Positions 1 through 8,640 of a DNA stretch of 64,000 nucleotides are shown piece after piece. This DNA is from Streptomyces niphimycinicus (GTDB taxonomy: Bacteria > Actinomycetota > Actinomycetes > Streptomycetales > Streptomycetaceae). The stretch lies in contig NZ_JAHLEM010000012.1 of assembly GCF_018883605.1 (NCBI RefSeq), forward strand, positions 1-64,000, in the 5' to 3' direction. The notes under the pieces were generated by a model. The model was not told the DNA's origin, did not search any database, and saw nothing but the letters and a program-made list of their open reading frames with translations. The translations under genes and the position numbers were made by a program. Numbering within the stretch: position 1 is the stretch's first letter; the number at the start of each line of letters is the position of its first letter.

Positions 1-95
1 GCCGCGGCGGCCTCGGCCGGGGCGTCCGCCTCATCGATGGTGCGCGGCGCGGGCAGGGCCGGTACGGGCGCCACCCGGGCGACGGGTCCGGCCAC
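1..95 (-). CDS. N-terminus of a putative PTS Enzyme I-like protein (runs off window)
   Basis: About 31 codons are visible from a GTG at 95, preceded by a GGGAG-like ribosome-binding site and an upstream in-frame stop. The residues (AGPVARVAP, then a stretch ending in several alanines after TIDEADAPAE) resemble the first strand and linker of bacterial Enzyme I, whose N-termini have the form GIAxGPVxxV. It lies 42 bases downstream of an HPr-like gene on the same strand, the usual ptsH-ptsI order. The catalytic histidine region lies outside the window, so this is an inference from context plus a short match. Confidence 0.4.
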   Translation of the reverse strand, partial: MAGPVARVAPVPALPAPRTIDEADAPAEAAA

Positions 96-137
96 GCTCC
101 CGCCCGCCTACCCCGATACCGGTCAATATTGCGGCAG

Positions 138-416
138 TCACCGCTGCTCCTCGGCATCCAGGTCACGGGAGACCAGGGCGGCCAGCTCCGCTATCGCCGC
201 TTCCGCGCCGTCGCCCTCGGCGGCGAGAAGCACTCGGTCGCCGTGCTGGGCACCCAAGGCGAGCACGGACAGCAGACTGCGGGCGTCAACCGGGGCTCGG
301 CCGTCGCGGGCGACGGTCACCTTGACCGGTTGCCGGGCGGCGGCCTGGACGAACAGCGAGGCCGGACGGGCGTGCAGCCCGCTGCGGGAGCCGACAGCGA
401 CCGTGCGCTGAGGCAT
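138..416 (-). CDS. HPr-like PTS phosphocarrier protein
   Basis: A 92-residue protein of normal HPr length. The phosphorylation site is intact: GLHARPASLF places the histidine at position 15, its usual position. The second conserved segment (RSLLSVLALGA, about 46-56) keeps a serine where Gram-positive HPr has regulatory Ser46. HPr accepts phosphate from Enzyme I~P and passes it to sugar permeases or PRD-containing regulators. The ATG is preceded by AGGAG. It lies 94 bases downstream of yhfW, probably in the same transcript, so it is likely a dedicated HPr of this cluster and not the housekeeping ptsH. A plausible local target is the PRD protein at 6790-7167; that link is inferred. Confidence 0.85.
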   Translation of the reverse strand: MPQRTVAVGSRSGLHARPASLFVQAAARQPVKVTVARDGRAPVDARSLLSVLALGAQHGDRVLLAAEGDGAEAAIAELAALVSRDLDAEEQR

Positions 417-510
417 GAGATCAACTCCTCTATGAGGGGGTGGTGGCCAGGGGCTGACCGGAGTGGTGGGGCGGCTGAGGGCCTCTTGCCGCCTTCGTCC
501 GTCGACACTT

Positions 511-1749
511 TCAGGCGACGGGCTGGTCCCGCAGCGGGCGCAGGGGTGTGCCGTTGGCGAGGGCGGTCGGGTCCAGGCCGAGGGCGGCTGCGGCGGTAGC
601 GCCGATGTCGGCGAGGCTGTGCGCGTCCGGCAGGTGCTGGAGACTGTCGGCTTCCGGACGGTGGACGAGCACCGGGACGTATTCGCGGGTGTGGTAGGCG
701 TGGCCGATGGTGGGGTCGTTGCCGTGGTCGCCGGTGACGATGAGGCGGTCGCCAGGGGTGTCGAGAAGGGCGATCAGTTCGGCCAGACCCGCATCGACCT
801 GCTCCAGCAGCCTGCCGTAGCGGGCGGGGTCTTGCTGGTGGCCGGCCAGGTCGGTCTCTTGGACGTTGGCGACGACCAGGGCGTCACCGTCGGCCCGCGA
901 GGCTTGGAGGGTGTGGGCGAGGACGTCGGCGGTCGGCACCGCGGGGCGTCGTACGGCCGCGTCGCAGGCGAGGATGTCGGCGGCTTTGCCGATCAGGGTG
1001 ACCGGGATGCCCGCGCGGGCGGCGAAGTCGGGCAGTTGCCGGGTGTGGTCCAGCGACGCGCCCAAGTGTTGCACCTGCAGCCCTGCGTTGCGATAGAAGC
1101 CGGTGGCTGGAGTGTCCAGGCCGACGACGCCGCCGTCGCCGTCACGCACGTAGCGGAGCAGCGGGCCGTCTGCGTGACCGCCGACAGCGATAACGCGGGC
1201 GATGGGCGCGATCTGGCGGACGGTGCGGGCGATGGCGAGGATTTGCTCGAACCGCAGGTCCTCCAGGCGGCCGGAGGCGTTCCAATTGATGCCCGGGTCG
1301 GCCTCCAGGTTGTCGTGCACGAGGACCGCTTTGTCCACCAGAAGCAGCGGTCGGCCGTCGAGCCGCTCGACGCTGTGTCCGGCCGCGGCCAGTGCGGCGG
1401 CCACCTGATCAAGGCACTCGCCGAGCCGGGAGACGGTCACCTGGCTGAAGTCGGCGCCCATCATGGTCTGGTGGCCGGCGAAGGTGTCGGCGCCTGGGTA
1501 GCCGAGGGCAGCCCGGCCAACGGCGACGGGCAGCCGGGTGTGGCTGGCCAAGTCCGGATGCGGGCGCAGAAGGCCCAGTCCCAGCGCCCCGAGACTGGGC
1601 AGTCGCAGTGGCCGCCCACTGACGGTGTGACAGCGGTCGAGTGTGTGCCCGAGAGTGTCGGCGTACAGGTCGCCGGGGCGCAGCGCGCCCGCGTCGGGCA
1701 TGGCCCCGACGCCGAGCCCGTCGACGACGACGATGACGGTCTTGCTCAT
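511..1749 (-). CDS. yhfW: Phosphopentomutase-like metalloenzyme (YhfW family)
   Basis: 412 residues of the alkaline phosphatase/phosphopentomutase superfamily. The N-terminal metal ligand is in VVVDGLGVG (Asp10) and the C-terminal metal site in TGDHGNDPT and HTREYVPV. Phosphopentomutase interconverts ribose 1- and 5-phosphate; YhfW is an uncharacterised paralogue always found in yhf operons, so the exact substrate is unknown. It follows yhfX by 13 bases and starts with ATG. Length and neighbours match the enterobacterial YhfW well, which supports the assignment over a housekeeping DeoB. Confidence 0.85.
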   Translation of the reverse strand: MSKTVIVVVDGLGVGAMPDAGALRPGDLYADTLGHTLDRCHTVSGRPLRLPSLGALGLGLLRPHPDLASHTRLPVAVGRAALGYPGADTFAGHQTMMGADFSQVTVSRLGECLDQVAAALAAAGHSVERLDGRPLLLVDKAVLVHDNLEADPGINWNASGRLEDLRFEQILAIARTVRQIAPIARVIAVGGHADGPLLRYVRDGDGGVVGLDTPATGFYRNAGLQVQHLGASLDHTRQLPDFAARAGIPVTLIGKAADILACDAAVRRPAVPTADVLAHTLQASRADGDALVVANVQETDLAGHQQDPARYGRLLEQVDAGLAELIALLDTPGDRLIVTGDHGNDPTIGHAYHTREYVPVLVHRPEADSLQHLPDAHSLADIGATAAAALGLDPTALANGTPLRPLRDQPVA

Positions 1750-1762
1750 AGCTGACTGCTCC

Positions 1763-2926
1763 TCACACGGCCCGGCCGAGCGGGTCGTACAGGCCGTTCA
1801 GTTTCGGTTGGCCGGTGGAGAGCCCGCTGACGACAGCGACGTTGCTGCGGGTGACAAAGATCTGGGTGCGGAAGGCCAGGACGGCGGTGTCGCCGACTCG
1901 TGCCGCCTGCGGGTGGTCGGGTCTGGCCAGCAGCCGGTAGTAGTCGATGTTTTCGGCCGGGGCGTGCTGTAGCGGCAGCCTTGTCCCCGAGCGCGGCAGG
2001 TAGGCGCCGGTGATGGCACCGCGCGGGTAGAAGCCGCCGCCGAAGAGGGCCGGGCGGCCATCGGCGAGAATGTGGGCGACCTCGCTGATGTAGACGTAGG
2101 CGGGCTTCTCGGGCTGGTCCACGTCGGTGGCGTGCAGCGGCGTGGTACCGGTCAGGGCGTGGCCCGGCTCGCCGTGCGTGGCGCCCAACTGGGCGAGCAG
2201 CGGTAGCGTGGCGGTGGAGGTGGCGCTGGGCGCGCTGAGCTTGAGGCGGGTGTGGCCGCGCTCGGCCAGCAAGGCGCGGGCCGCCAGGGCGCGGTCGAAG
2301 TTGGGGGTGGGCTGCGCCTTGCCGCTGACGGGGTCGCACAGCACGCAGGGGAACGCAGTGACGCCGGCGATGCGTACACCGGGTAGCTGCTCGATCTCGG
2401 CGGCGAAGGCGTCCAGTCGCTCCGGGGCGACGCCGCCCTCCTGCCCGGGGTAGACGGAGCCGGGCGCCCCTTCGATCCGCACCAAGATGTCTTGGACCAT
2501 GCCCTGGCGCGCGGCGGCGTCGGAGACGGCGCGGGCGTTGGCGGTGTCGAAGACGGTGACAGCTTCCGGCCGCCAGGCGAGCATCTGCGGCAGTGCACGA
2601 TGCGGGATCTGCACCAGGTGCCCCAGGTTGCCCGCCTGTGCGCCTGCCGCGTGCAGGATGCGGGCCTCGGGCGGGTCGATGGCTGCGAACTTCGGGATGT
2701 GCCGGGCGATGGCCTTGATCAGCTCAGGGTTGCGGCCGACTTGCTTGATGACGAACCACAAGGTCAAGCCCAGCCGATCGGCCTCGCGGGCCAGCAGTTG
2801 GGCATTTTCCTCGATGGCGTCGAGGTCCATCACGTACGTGTCGGGCGGGATGTGCCCGTCGCAGTGGAGTGCGGCGGCGGTCTCGGCGAGGCGCGAGTTG
2901 CGCGTGAGGACGGTGTCGAGGAACAA
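1763..2926 (-). CDS. yhfX: Alanine racemase-like PLP protein (YhfX family)
   Basis: 387 residues, the same length as enterobacterial YhfX. The fold-type III PLP domain begins at about residue 30 (YVMDLDAIEENA), with the likely PLP lysine at 61 in FVIKQVGRNP. These enzymes resemble the N-terminal domain of alanine racemase; the true substrate is unknown. The start is TTG at 2926, only 3 bases after the yhfS stop. No in-frame ATG or GTG matches the family start better, so translational coupling to yhfS probably compensates for the weak codon. Confidence 0.82.
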   Translation of the reverse strand: MFLDTVLTRNSRLAETAAALHCDGHIPPDTYVMDLDAIEENAQLLAREADRLGLTLWFVIKQVGRNPELIKAIARHIPKFAAIDPPEARILHAAGAQAGNLGHLVQIPHRALPQMLAWRPEAVTVFDTANARAVSDAAARQGMVQDILVRIEGAPGSVYPGQEGGVAPERLDAFAAEIEQLPGVRIAGVTAFPCVLCDPVSGKAQPTPNFDRALAARALLAERGHTRLKLSAPSATSTATLPLLAQLGATHGEPGHALTGTTPLHATDVDQPEKPAYVYISEVAHILADGRPALFGGGFYPRGAITGAYLPRSGTRLPLQHAPAENIDYYRLLARPDHPQAARVGDTAVLAFRTQIFVTRSNVAVVSGLSTGQPKLNGLYDPLGRAV

Positions 2927-2929
2927 CGG

Positions 2930-4051
2930 TCAGTCCTTGAGGGAACGCGGGCGGTCAAGGTCGCGTAGCGTGCGGCGCAGGATGTCCAGCACGAGGTCGG
3001 GACCGGACCGCATCGGGTTGATGCGCACCGTCCAGTCAGCCAGGTGGGGGGCGTCGGCCAGCGATGAGCTGGACAGTCGGTAGAACAGCGGGGCGATCTC
3101 GTAGCGGGAGTTGGAGCCAATGGGGTAGGGGGCGGCGCCGTGCCGGGCAGCAGCTCCCGGCACGGCGCGGGCGGTGGGCCGGTCGAGTCGGACGAGCACG
3201 CAGCGGTCTTGGGCGTTGGCGATGCGGACCTCGGCGACGCCGTCGACCTCGCCGGCTGCCAGCCGCTCGGCTATTTCCGTGGAGACCTGGGACTGCACCG
3301 ACCACAGCACCGGCACATGGGTAAGGGCGCGTAGCGCATCCAGCGCCTGGTGGCCTTGGACCTGCCCGCCCCCGGAGTAGTTGTCGCGATGGATGAGTTC
3401 GACGAGGTCCGCGTCGCCGACCACGACACCGACGCCCTCGGGACCGTGCAGCTTGAACAGCGAGAAGCAGGAGGCGCCCGCGCCCAGTTCGACCCCGCAG
3501 GCCGGAACGCGAAAGGCAGCGTAGTTGTCGTCGACGATGGTGCGCACATCCGCGGCGCGGCAGGCCGCCAGCACCGCGGCTGGGTCGTAGGAGTCGGTGA
3601 GCCGCTGCCGGGTGTGCTGCACGTAGGCCCACCGAAAGCGGCCACTGGCCAGGGCCTGGTCGAGTGCCGCCGGGTCGTTGAAGTCGACTTCGACGGTCTC
3701 GACGCCCAGGCCGCGCAAGGTGGTGGCGGTGGTGCGGTAGACCGGGGCGCGGTGGATGAGCAGCGGGTCGCCCGGCTCGAGCGCCGTGGCCAGTGCGGCC
3801 CGGATGGCGCCGGTGCCGGCGCCTTGGACGAGAGCTGCGGCCTGAGCGCCGAAGAAGTCGGCGAGGACCGCTTCCACCCTCGCGGTGGTGCGGGGACGTC
3901 CGAGGTCGGGGACCACGCCGACGTCGGTGGCGAACAGTTGCCGGCCCTCGAAGTGGGCAGCGGTGCACTCCAGCAGCCTGAACTGCCGCGCCAGTGCCTC
4001 GGGCAGCGCAACAGTCGCCAGCGGAAACGTCTCCGGAAGCCGAACCTCCAT
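2930..4051 (-). CDS. yhfS: Aminotransferase-like PLP enzyme (YhfS family)
   Basis: 373 residues, fold-type I PLP enzyme. The phosphate/cofactor loop is near GAGTGAIRAAL (78-88), the pyridine-binding aspartate near VDDNYAAF (173-180), and the PLP lysine at about 200 in SLFKLHGPEG. The family is related to cystathionine gamma-synthase and aromatic aminotransferases, but YhfS itself has no established reaction. The ATG overlaps the php stop as TGATG, showing tight coupling. It is one of two different PLP enzymes in this operon, pointing to an amino-containing substrate. Confidence 0.82.
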   Translation of the reverse strand: MEVRLPETFPLATVALPEALARQFRLLECTAAHFEGRQLFATDVGVVPDLGRPRTTARVEAVLADFFGAQAAALVQGAGTGAIRAALATALEPGDPLLIHRAPVYRTTATTLRGLGVETVEVDFNDPAALDQALASGRFRWAYVQHTRQRLTDSYDPAAVLAACRAADVRTIVDDNYAAFRVPACGVELGAGASCFSLFKLHGPEGVGVVVGDADLVELIHRDNYSGGGQVQGHQALDALRALTHVPVLWSVQSQVSTEIAERLAAGEVDGVAEVRIANAQDRCVLVRLDRPTARAVPGAAARHGAAPYPIGSNSRYEIAPLFYRLSSSSLADAPHLADWTVRINPMRSGPDLVLDILRRTLRDLDRPRSLKD

Positions 4052-4989
4052 CAGATCTCCCCTCCTTGGGAACCGGTCAGGAAGCGCAGCGGGTTGCGGC
4101 GCGTCAGCATGTCGACGAGGTCGTCATCGATGCCGGCTGCCCGTGCCTTGGGAAGGAACGAGCGGAACAGGTGCCCGTAGCCGTGGCCGCCTTCGTGGCG
4201 CAGATAGGCATGGCGGGAGATGTCGCAGCTAAGCAGCACCCGCTCGGCGTGCCCGGCATCCAACAGCGCCAGCAGCAGCCGCAGCCGCCGCTCGTCGCTT
4301 TGGTAGCCGTCCTTGCCGATGGTGTCGAAGGCGACGTACGCGCCCGCCGCCGCGAGCTTTCGGTGCACGTCCGGGTCGTCGAGCAGGTCTTGGTGCCCGA
4401 TGCAGATCCGGTGCGCGGGCAGGCCCGCGCCAGTCAGCAGCTCTAGCTGGACCAGTCCGCCGCGGCCGAGGTGGGCGTGAGTGGCCAACGGAAGGCCCGC
4501 CTCGGTTGCGGCGCGGGCGGCGGCGAGCAGAGCCCGGCGCTCCGGCTCACTGGGCCGCTCACCGTGGCTGCCGACTTCCCCGATCAGCCCAGGGCGCATG
4601 CCCGTGGCGTCCAAACCACCCTCGATCTCCGTCAGTAGGATCTCGGTCAGTTCCTCGACGCCGGCCGCGGCCACCTCGGCGAGGTGGAACGGCTCGTAGT
4701 ACCAGCCGGTGGACGCGACCACGGCGACCTGCGACCGCCGGGAGATCCGGGCCAAGGCAGCAGCGTCGCGGCCCATGCCCCGGCAGGTCTGCTCCACCAC
4801 CAGTGACAGCCCGAACTCCCCGCGCAACTCAGCTAGTTCAGAGGTGACGGCACTGTGGTGGGTGCCGGACAGGACCGCTTCCTGGTCGCTGTCGCGGCGC
4901 AGGTCGAGCGCCAAGTGCTCGTGGGTGAGCACCGGTCCGGTCACTCGGTGAGGGGACAGGAGTCCGGTGACAGTGTGCACGTGGTTCAT
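4051..4989 (-). CDS. php: Phosphotriesterase homology protein (Php/YhfV)
   Basis: 312-residue amidohydrolase-superfamily protein. The metal ligands are visible: HEH (23-25), Glu138 in GEVGSHGE replacing the carboxylated lysine of true phosphotriesterases, His171 in THAHLG, His199 in IGHQD and Asp256 in SCDISR. Php proteins are binuclear metal hydrolases, often lactonases or phosphosugar esterases, without paraoxonase activity. The start ATG is at 4989 after a GGAAGG-like site, 24 bases from yhfT. It probably hydrolyses the compound imported or modified by its neighbours; this is inference. Confidence 0.88.
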   Translation of the reverse strand: MNHVHTVTGLLSPHRVTGPVLTHEHLALDLRRDSDQEAVLSGTHHSAVTSELAELRGEFGLSLVVEQTCRGMGRDAAALARISRRSQVAVVASTGWYYEPFHLAEVAAAGVEELTEILLTEIEGGLDATGMRPGLIGEVGSHGERPSEPERRALLAAARAATEAGLPLATHAHLGRGGLVQLELLTGAGLPAHRICIGHQDLLDDPDVHRKLAAAGAYVAFDTIGKDGYQSDERRLRLLLALLDAGHAERVLLSCDISRHAYLRHEGGHGYGHLFRSFLPKARAAGIDDDLVDMLTRRNPLRFLTGSQGGEI

Positions 4990-5013
4990 GAAAGTGCCTG
5001 CCTTCCCGGCGGG

Positions 5014-6366
5014 TCAGCTCTTGACCGGCGTGAACAGGTCGAGCCAGTACAAGACATTGAGGACGATGCCGCCCACGATCACCGCGGCCGGGGCCGCGGC
5101 CATGCGGACCACCACCCGGCCCATCACCTCGTTGAGCAGGTACAGACCGCCGACGATGAGGATGCCGAGCCCGCCGCCCATGGTGTTGGCGGCCATCAAA
5201 GAACCGAACAAGATCGCCAGACCGAGTGTGTCGGTGATCGCGCTGCGCAGGTGCTCGGAACAGTCCCGCACCGACGGCAGCCGACCCAGCAGCCGGCCGA
5301 TGGACGACAGCGTCAGCACCTCACCGGCGAACACCAGCGCGCCGCAGATCACCGCGAGGTAGGGGTTCGGCAGCAGGTACCCGATCGGGTAGACCAGTGT
5401 GAACCCGGCGATGGCGTACGCGCCGGAGGCCAGCGCGGTCGTCGCGATCAGCGGGATGAAGCCGAACACCCGATAGAAGTCGACCTGGGCCGCCCCGCTG
5501 TAATCGCCCTTGGCTATCAGGAAACTGGTGGCCTCGCCGCCACCGAAGATGTGCATCTGCGCCAGCAGGCACACGCCCGCGCCCAGCAGCATGAACAACG
5601 GCAGGTGCTTACGCAGCCGCAGGGCACTGGAGCTGAACAACGACGCCATCGGGTCATCCGCATCCGGCGGGTCGGCCGCAGCCTGCATGGCAGAAGCCGC
5701 CGCCCGCTCCTCGCGGCGCTGCTTGACGTCCCTCGCCACGGCGAAGCCGATGAGCATCAGCACGCCCACCGCCATGGCCAGCGCACCCGCGAACATATTC
5801 GGCCACAGCTTCATCGTCATCACCACGAGCACCAGCTCGATGACAGCGGCGAGGCCGCCGCGTGCCCGCCCGAACTGCTTGGTGATGGCGAGCGCCGGGA
5901 ACAGCGCGAACAAGAACAGGATCGGCGTCGACATCTGCTGCATGGCCGTCAGGAAATCGACCGGCAGCTTGTGGGCGGCGCTGTTGGCACCGCCCAGAGC
6001 GAAGACGACGACCGCGCCCCACGCCGCACCCAGGAGAGGCGCGAGCCACTTCTTGGGCGAGACGATGCCCAGGATGTCGGTGGGCAGGAACACCAGCCAC
6101 GGGTTGAGGACACCGGTGGACAGTGCCATCGGCGCGCCCAGGCCGAAGATGAACCCGGCCGACAGCCCGAACGACACCGCCGTGGTGGCGTTGCGTGTCG
6201 ACCGGCCCTGGATGAAGTCGAGCATGAAGGGGCGCACACCGTCGTTGAAGACGGCCAAGGCCAGGTGCGAGATGAACGCGGTGAGCGCACACAGGACGAT
6301 GACGGTCAGCTCCTGCGGCAGCGTAAAGCTCAGGCTGCCGCCCGCTGCGAGTGTCGTTGAGCTCAT
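5014..6366 (-). CDS. yhfT: Polytopic membrane transporter (YhfT family)
   Basis: 450 residues with about ten to twelve hydrophobic segments, for example near 20-45, 55-85, 175-200, 215-230, 335-365 and 420-440. YhfT is an uncharacterised transport protein found only with YhfU. Its many membrane spans and the small soluble YhfU encoded just upstream recall the IIC/IIB pairing of PTS permeases, which fits with the HPr and possible Enzyme I genes in this cluster. That functional parallel is an inference. ATG preceded by GAGGAAC. Confidence 0.82.
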   Translation of the reverse strand: MSSTTLAAGGSLSFTLPQELTVIVLCALTAFISHLALAVFNDGVRPFMLDFIQGRSTRNATTAVSFGLSAGFIFGLGAPMALSTGVLNPWLVFLPTDILGIVSPKKWLAPLLGAAWGAVVVFALGGANSAAHKLPVDFLTAMQQMSTPILFLFALFPALAITKQFGRARGGLAAVIELVLVVMTMKLWPNMFAGALAMAVGVLMLIGFAVARDVKQRREERAAASAMQAAADPPDADDPMASLFSSSALRLRKHLPLFMLLGAGVCLLAQMHIFGGGEATSFLIAKGDYSGAAQVDFYRVFGFIPLIATTALASGAYAIAGFTLVYPIGYLLPNPYLAVICGALVFAGEVLTLSSIGRLLGRLPSVRDCSEHLRSAITDTLGLAILFGSLMAANTMGGGLGILIVGGLYLLNEVMGRVVVRMAAAPAAVIVGGIVLNVLYWLDLFTPVKS

Positions 6367-6398
6367 GGCTTGTTCCTCAGTGGGGCCATGCCGGCGTT

Positions 6399-6758
6399 TC
6401 AGCCGGCGTGCGCGGCGATGGCTCGCGCGATGACGGGGGTAGCGGTGTCGATCTGGTCGATGGCGAAGCCGAAGACCTTGGTGCCCTCGGCCAGCAGAGC
6501 CTTGACCTCGGCCTCGGTCGGAACGGACCGCCCGAAGGTGTGGCAGGCCGCCTTCCCCATCAGACCGACGAGAACGCCGAGAGAGGCGCCGGCTCCGGTG
6601 TGGCAGGTGCCGAGGAAGTAACTGGCCTGCCCCGCGCGCAGCTTCATCGCCGCATCCATATCGCTACTGAGCGCAATCTCGACGCCGTCCAGCGCAAGCT
6701 GCTCGACGGTGCGCGCAACCTCGGCCTTGCCGACGCCACCGGTGAGGATCTGGATCAT
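6399..6758 (-). CDS. yhfU: DUF2620 small protein (YhfU family)
   Basis: 119 residues, starting MIQILTGGVGKAEVA with a glycine-rich N-terminal loop and a central GTCHTGAGASLG segment. Length and sequence fit YhfU/DUF2620. The ATG at 6758 follows AAGAGAG with good spacing; a longer in-frame ORF extends upstream to 6956, but that part overlaps yhfY and is unlike the family. It lies between yhfY and yhfT as in enterobacteria. It may be the soluble, possibly phosphorylatable, partner of YhfT. No catalytic role is established. Confidence 0.83.
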   Translation of the reverse strand: MIQILTGGVGKAEVARTVEQLALDGVEIALSSDMDAAMKLRAGQASYFLGTCHTGAGASLGVLVGLMGKAACHTFGRSVPTEAEVKALLAEGTKVFGFAIDQIDTATPVIARAIAAHAG

Positions 6759-6789
6759 CGTGAGCTCTCTTTCGTGGGTAAGGGTGGGT

Positions 6790-7167
6790 TCAGCAGGCGG
6801 TCGGGCGCTGCGCCAGGACGGCAAGGTGCATGGCCAGGAAGTTGATCTCCGAGTCGGGCAGGGCGGCACCGAGCTGCCGCTCGGCCCGTTCGGCCACGGC
6901 GCGGGCGCCGGCGACAGCCTCAGGGTGGCTGTCGAGTTCGGCGGCGATCTGCTCATCGGCGGACGTCTTCTCGATGGACTCGCCGTCCAGCAACCGGGTC
7001 AGCGCCATCATCAGGTGACTGGTGAGCATCCCTGCGCTCTCCTCGGTGACGGGGCGGCCGTCGGCGGCCAGAGCCTCGAGCTCCGACGCCACGAACTCGG
7101 CGACCTCCCACCGCACTTGGCCGCTCTCGGTGAACAGCCGGATCCGCTGAGCGAGCTGGGCTTCCAT
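6790..7167 (-). CDS. yhfY: PRD-domain protein (YhfY family)
   Basis: About 125 residues, predominantly helical, consisting of a single PTS regulation domain (PRD). Conserved features include FTESGQV, SHLMMALTRLLDG and a C-terminal NFLAMHLAVL with the histidine typical of PRDs. PRDs are phosphorylated by HPr~P or EIIB~P and tune regulator activity. Three in-frame starts exist (GTG 7197, ATG 7173, ATG 7167); 7167 is chosen because a GAAAGG site lies 6 bases upstream. It follows the regulator yhfZ. A standalone PRD with no output domain suggests it acts by binding YhfZ or YhfU; this is inference. Confidence 0.78.
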   Translation of the reverse strand: MEAQLAQRIRLFTESGQVRWEVAEFVASELEALAADGRPVTEESAGMLTSHLMMALTRLLDGESIEKTSADEQIAAELDSHPEAVAGARAVAERAERQLGAALPDSEINFLAMHLAVLAQRPTAC

Positions 7168-7240
7168 GGGCATCCTTTCGACAAAGTCAGCCGTCACCAG
7201 GCGCCTGGCTGTCGTGCTGGCGATGCGGTTACGGAACAGA

Positions 7241-8185
7241 TCAGTAAGAGGGCAGGCGCTCCCCGCACAGCACCTGGCGCTGCACTTCGGAGATCACGGC
7301 CACATCCAGGGCGTCTCGCACAGCCGCCAGTTGCCCGGCCCCATCGGCCCGCGTCAACAGCGCCGCGCTGGAGTTGCGCAGCGACAACTCACGGTTGATC
7401 TCATCGCGGAGCGGCAGTACTTGAACGCCCGGTCCGAGGCGGTCTTGGACCTCGTCCAGGTTCCACACGGTGGCGTCCACGTCCCCGCGCTCGAACAATT
7501 CACGCAGTTGCATGTATGACGCCTCGACCCAGACAACGTCGTCCTCGCGGTCGGCGAACGCGCGCTCGGCGAGCAGCCGCTGGTCCTGTGAGGCGGAGTC
7601 GACGGCTACCCGCAGACCGGGAGTGTCCACGGTCACACCATGCCGCAGCAGCAGGCCGTGCGCTCCGACATAGGTGGCCGGCCCCAAATCCGCCACTAGT
7701 TGAACGGGTTGGCTCGCGATGAGCCGGTCGGCGGCGAACCGCGAGGCCACGACCAGGTCGACCTTGCCTTCCAGCAGCGCGGCCGCCCGCGTCGCAGCAC
7801 CCCGCATGAAGGTAATCGCGAACGGGACCCCGGCTGCCTCACACGCCTCGCGCAGCCCGGAGGCCAGGCCCTCATAGCGCCGCGAATACGGCAGCGGCAT
7901 CGCCGCCAGCAAGGTGCCCAGGCCCGCCAGCCGCCACAGCGCGGCACGGTCCGCCCGCACCAAAAACGTCCCCAGGTGGCCGCGGGCGACCGTCTCGATC
8001 GCCCCAGCCTCCTCCAACATCTGAAGCGCGGACTGCACGGTGCCGTTACCCACGCCCAGCTTCTCGGCGAAGTCCCTCAGGCGCGGCAGCCGGGCATCCA
8101 CCGCCTGCCCCAGAAGCACATCAGCCAGCCGTCGGGCCGCCAGCCCGTTGCTGGTCAAGAACCGCTCATCGATACCGTCGTCCAT
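7241..8185 (-). CDS. yhfZ: GntR-like transcription regulator with ligand-binding domain (YhfZ family)
   Basis: 314 residues from ATG 8185; a longer ORF reaches 8248 but its extra N-terminus is unlike the family. Residues about 5-75 form a winged helix-turn-helix (LRDFAEKLGVGNGTVQSALQ, GAIETVARGHLGTFL). From about 90 on, the sequence resembles a periplasmic-binding-protein-like effector domain (AITFMRGAATRAAALLEG, LVVASRFAADRL). It is the first gene of the yhf operon and the probable local regulator responding to the pathway ligand. No convincing palindromic operator was found upstream. Confidence 0.82.
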   Translation of the reverse strand: MDDGIDERFLTSNGLAARRLADVLLGQAVDARLPRLRDFAEKLGVGNGTVQSALQMLEEAGAIETVARGHLGTFLVRADRAALWRLAGLGTLLAAMPLPYSRRYEGLASGLREACEAAGVPFAITFMRGAATRAAALLEGKVDLVVASRFAADRLIASQPVQLVADLGPATYVGAHGLLLRHGVTVDTPGLRVAVDSASQDQRLLAERAFADREDDVVWVEASYMQLRELFERGDVDATVWNLDEVQDRLGPGVQVLPLRDEINRELSLRNSSAALLTRADGAGQLAAVRDALDVAVISEVQRQVLCGERLPSY

Positions 8186-8261
8186 ATCGAGACAGTAACC
8201 AGGATCCTGGATATTGCGCAATGCCCTACGTGCATATCGACGACACAAGAACCACCCACCT

Positions 8262-8640
8262 GTGCCGTTCGGAACCCGTCGCTGGCGGTCAGGCAGCGTA
8301 TCTGTACTCGTTGATCACGCCGCCGAGTATTCGGGTGGGTAGGAGCCGGTGAGCAGTCGGGGCGCTCATGGGCTTCGGGCGCTCGTGGGTGAGGGGAGGG
8401 AGCCGTGCCCGAGCCTGGTGCGGGCGGTGTTCGTTGTAGAAGGCCTCGTACTCGCGCAGAGTGTGCAGGAGGTGGCTCTGGTTCCGGACCGGGGTCCGGT
8501 CCAGGAGTTCGGTGCGGCAGGTTTGTATCCAGCGCTCGATGAGGAGTTCATCCGGGGTATCCGAATGCCGGTGGTGACAACCTTGAGACCGGCATCGGTC
8601 ATCAGGGCGTCGAAGGCGGTCAGGGAAGTGCAGGGGACGT
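8262..8640 (-). pseudogene. Decayed DDE (rve) transposase C-terminus with IS end
   Basis: On the minus strand two frames together read FDALMTDAGLKVVTT, RWIQTCRTELLDRT and EYEAFYNEHRPHQAR, ending GGVINEYRYAA-stop at 8289. This is the C-terminal third of an IS3/IS481-type integrase-core transposase, broken by a frameshift near 8540. The bases after the stop (GTGCCGTTCGGAA at 8262-8274) match the end of another remnant at 29223-29235, so they are probably the IS terminus. No N-terminal part remains. Confidence 0.8.

Noticed and set aside
463-1755. Long plus-strand open frame opposite yhfW
   Set aside because: It is the antisense shadow of a well-supported gene and has no domain or ribosome-binding support. 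The same holds for the long frames opposite yhfT (4855-6360), the Rv1733c/MreB genes (31111-33046), secDF (36525-38351), the symporter (41027-42769) and the ABC importer (53116-55610).
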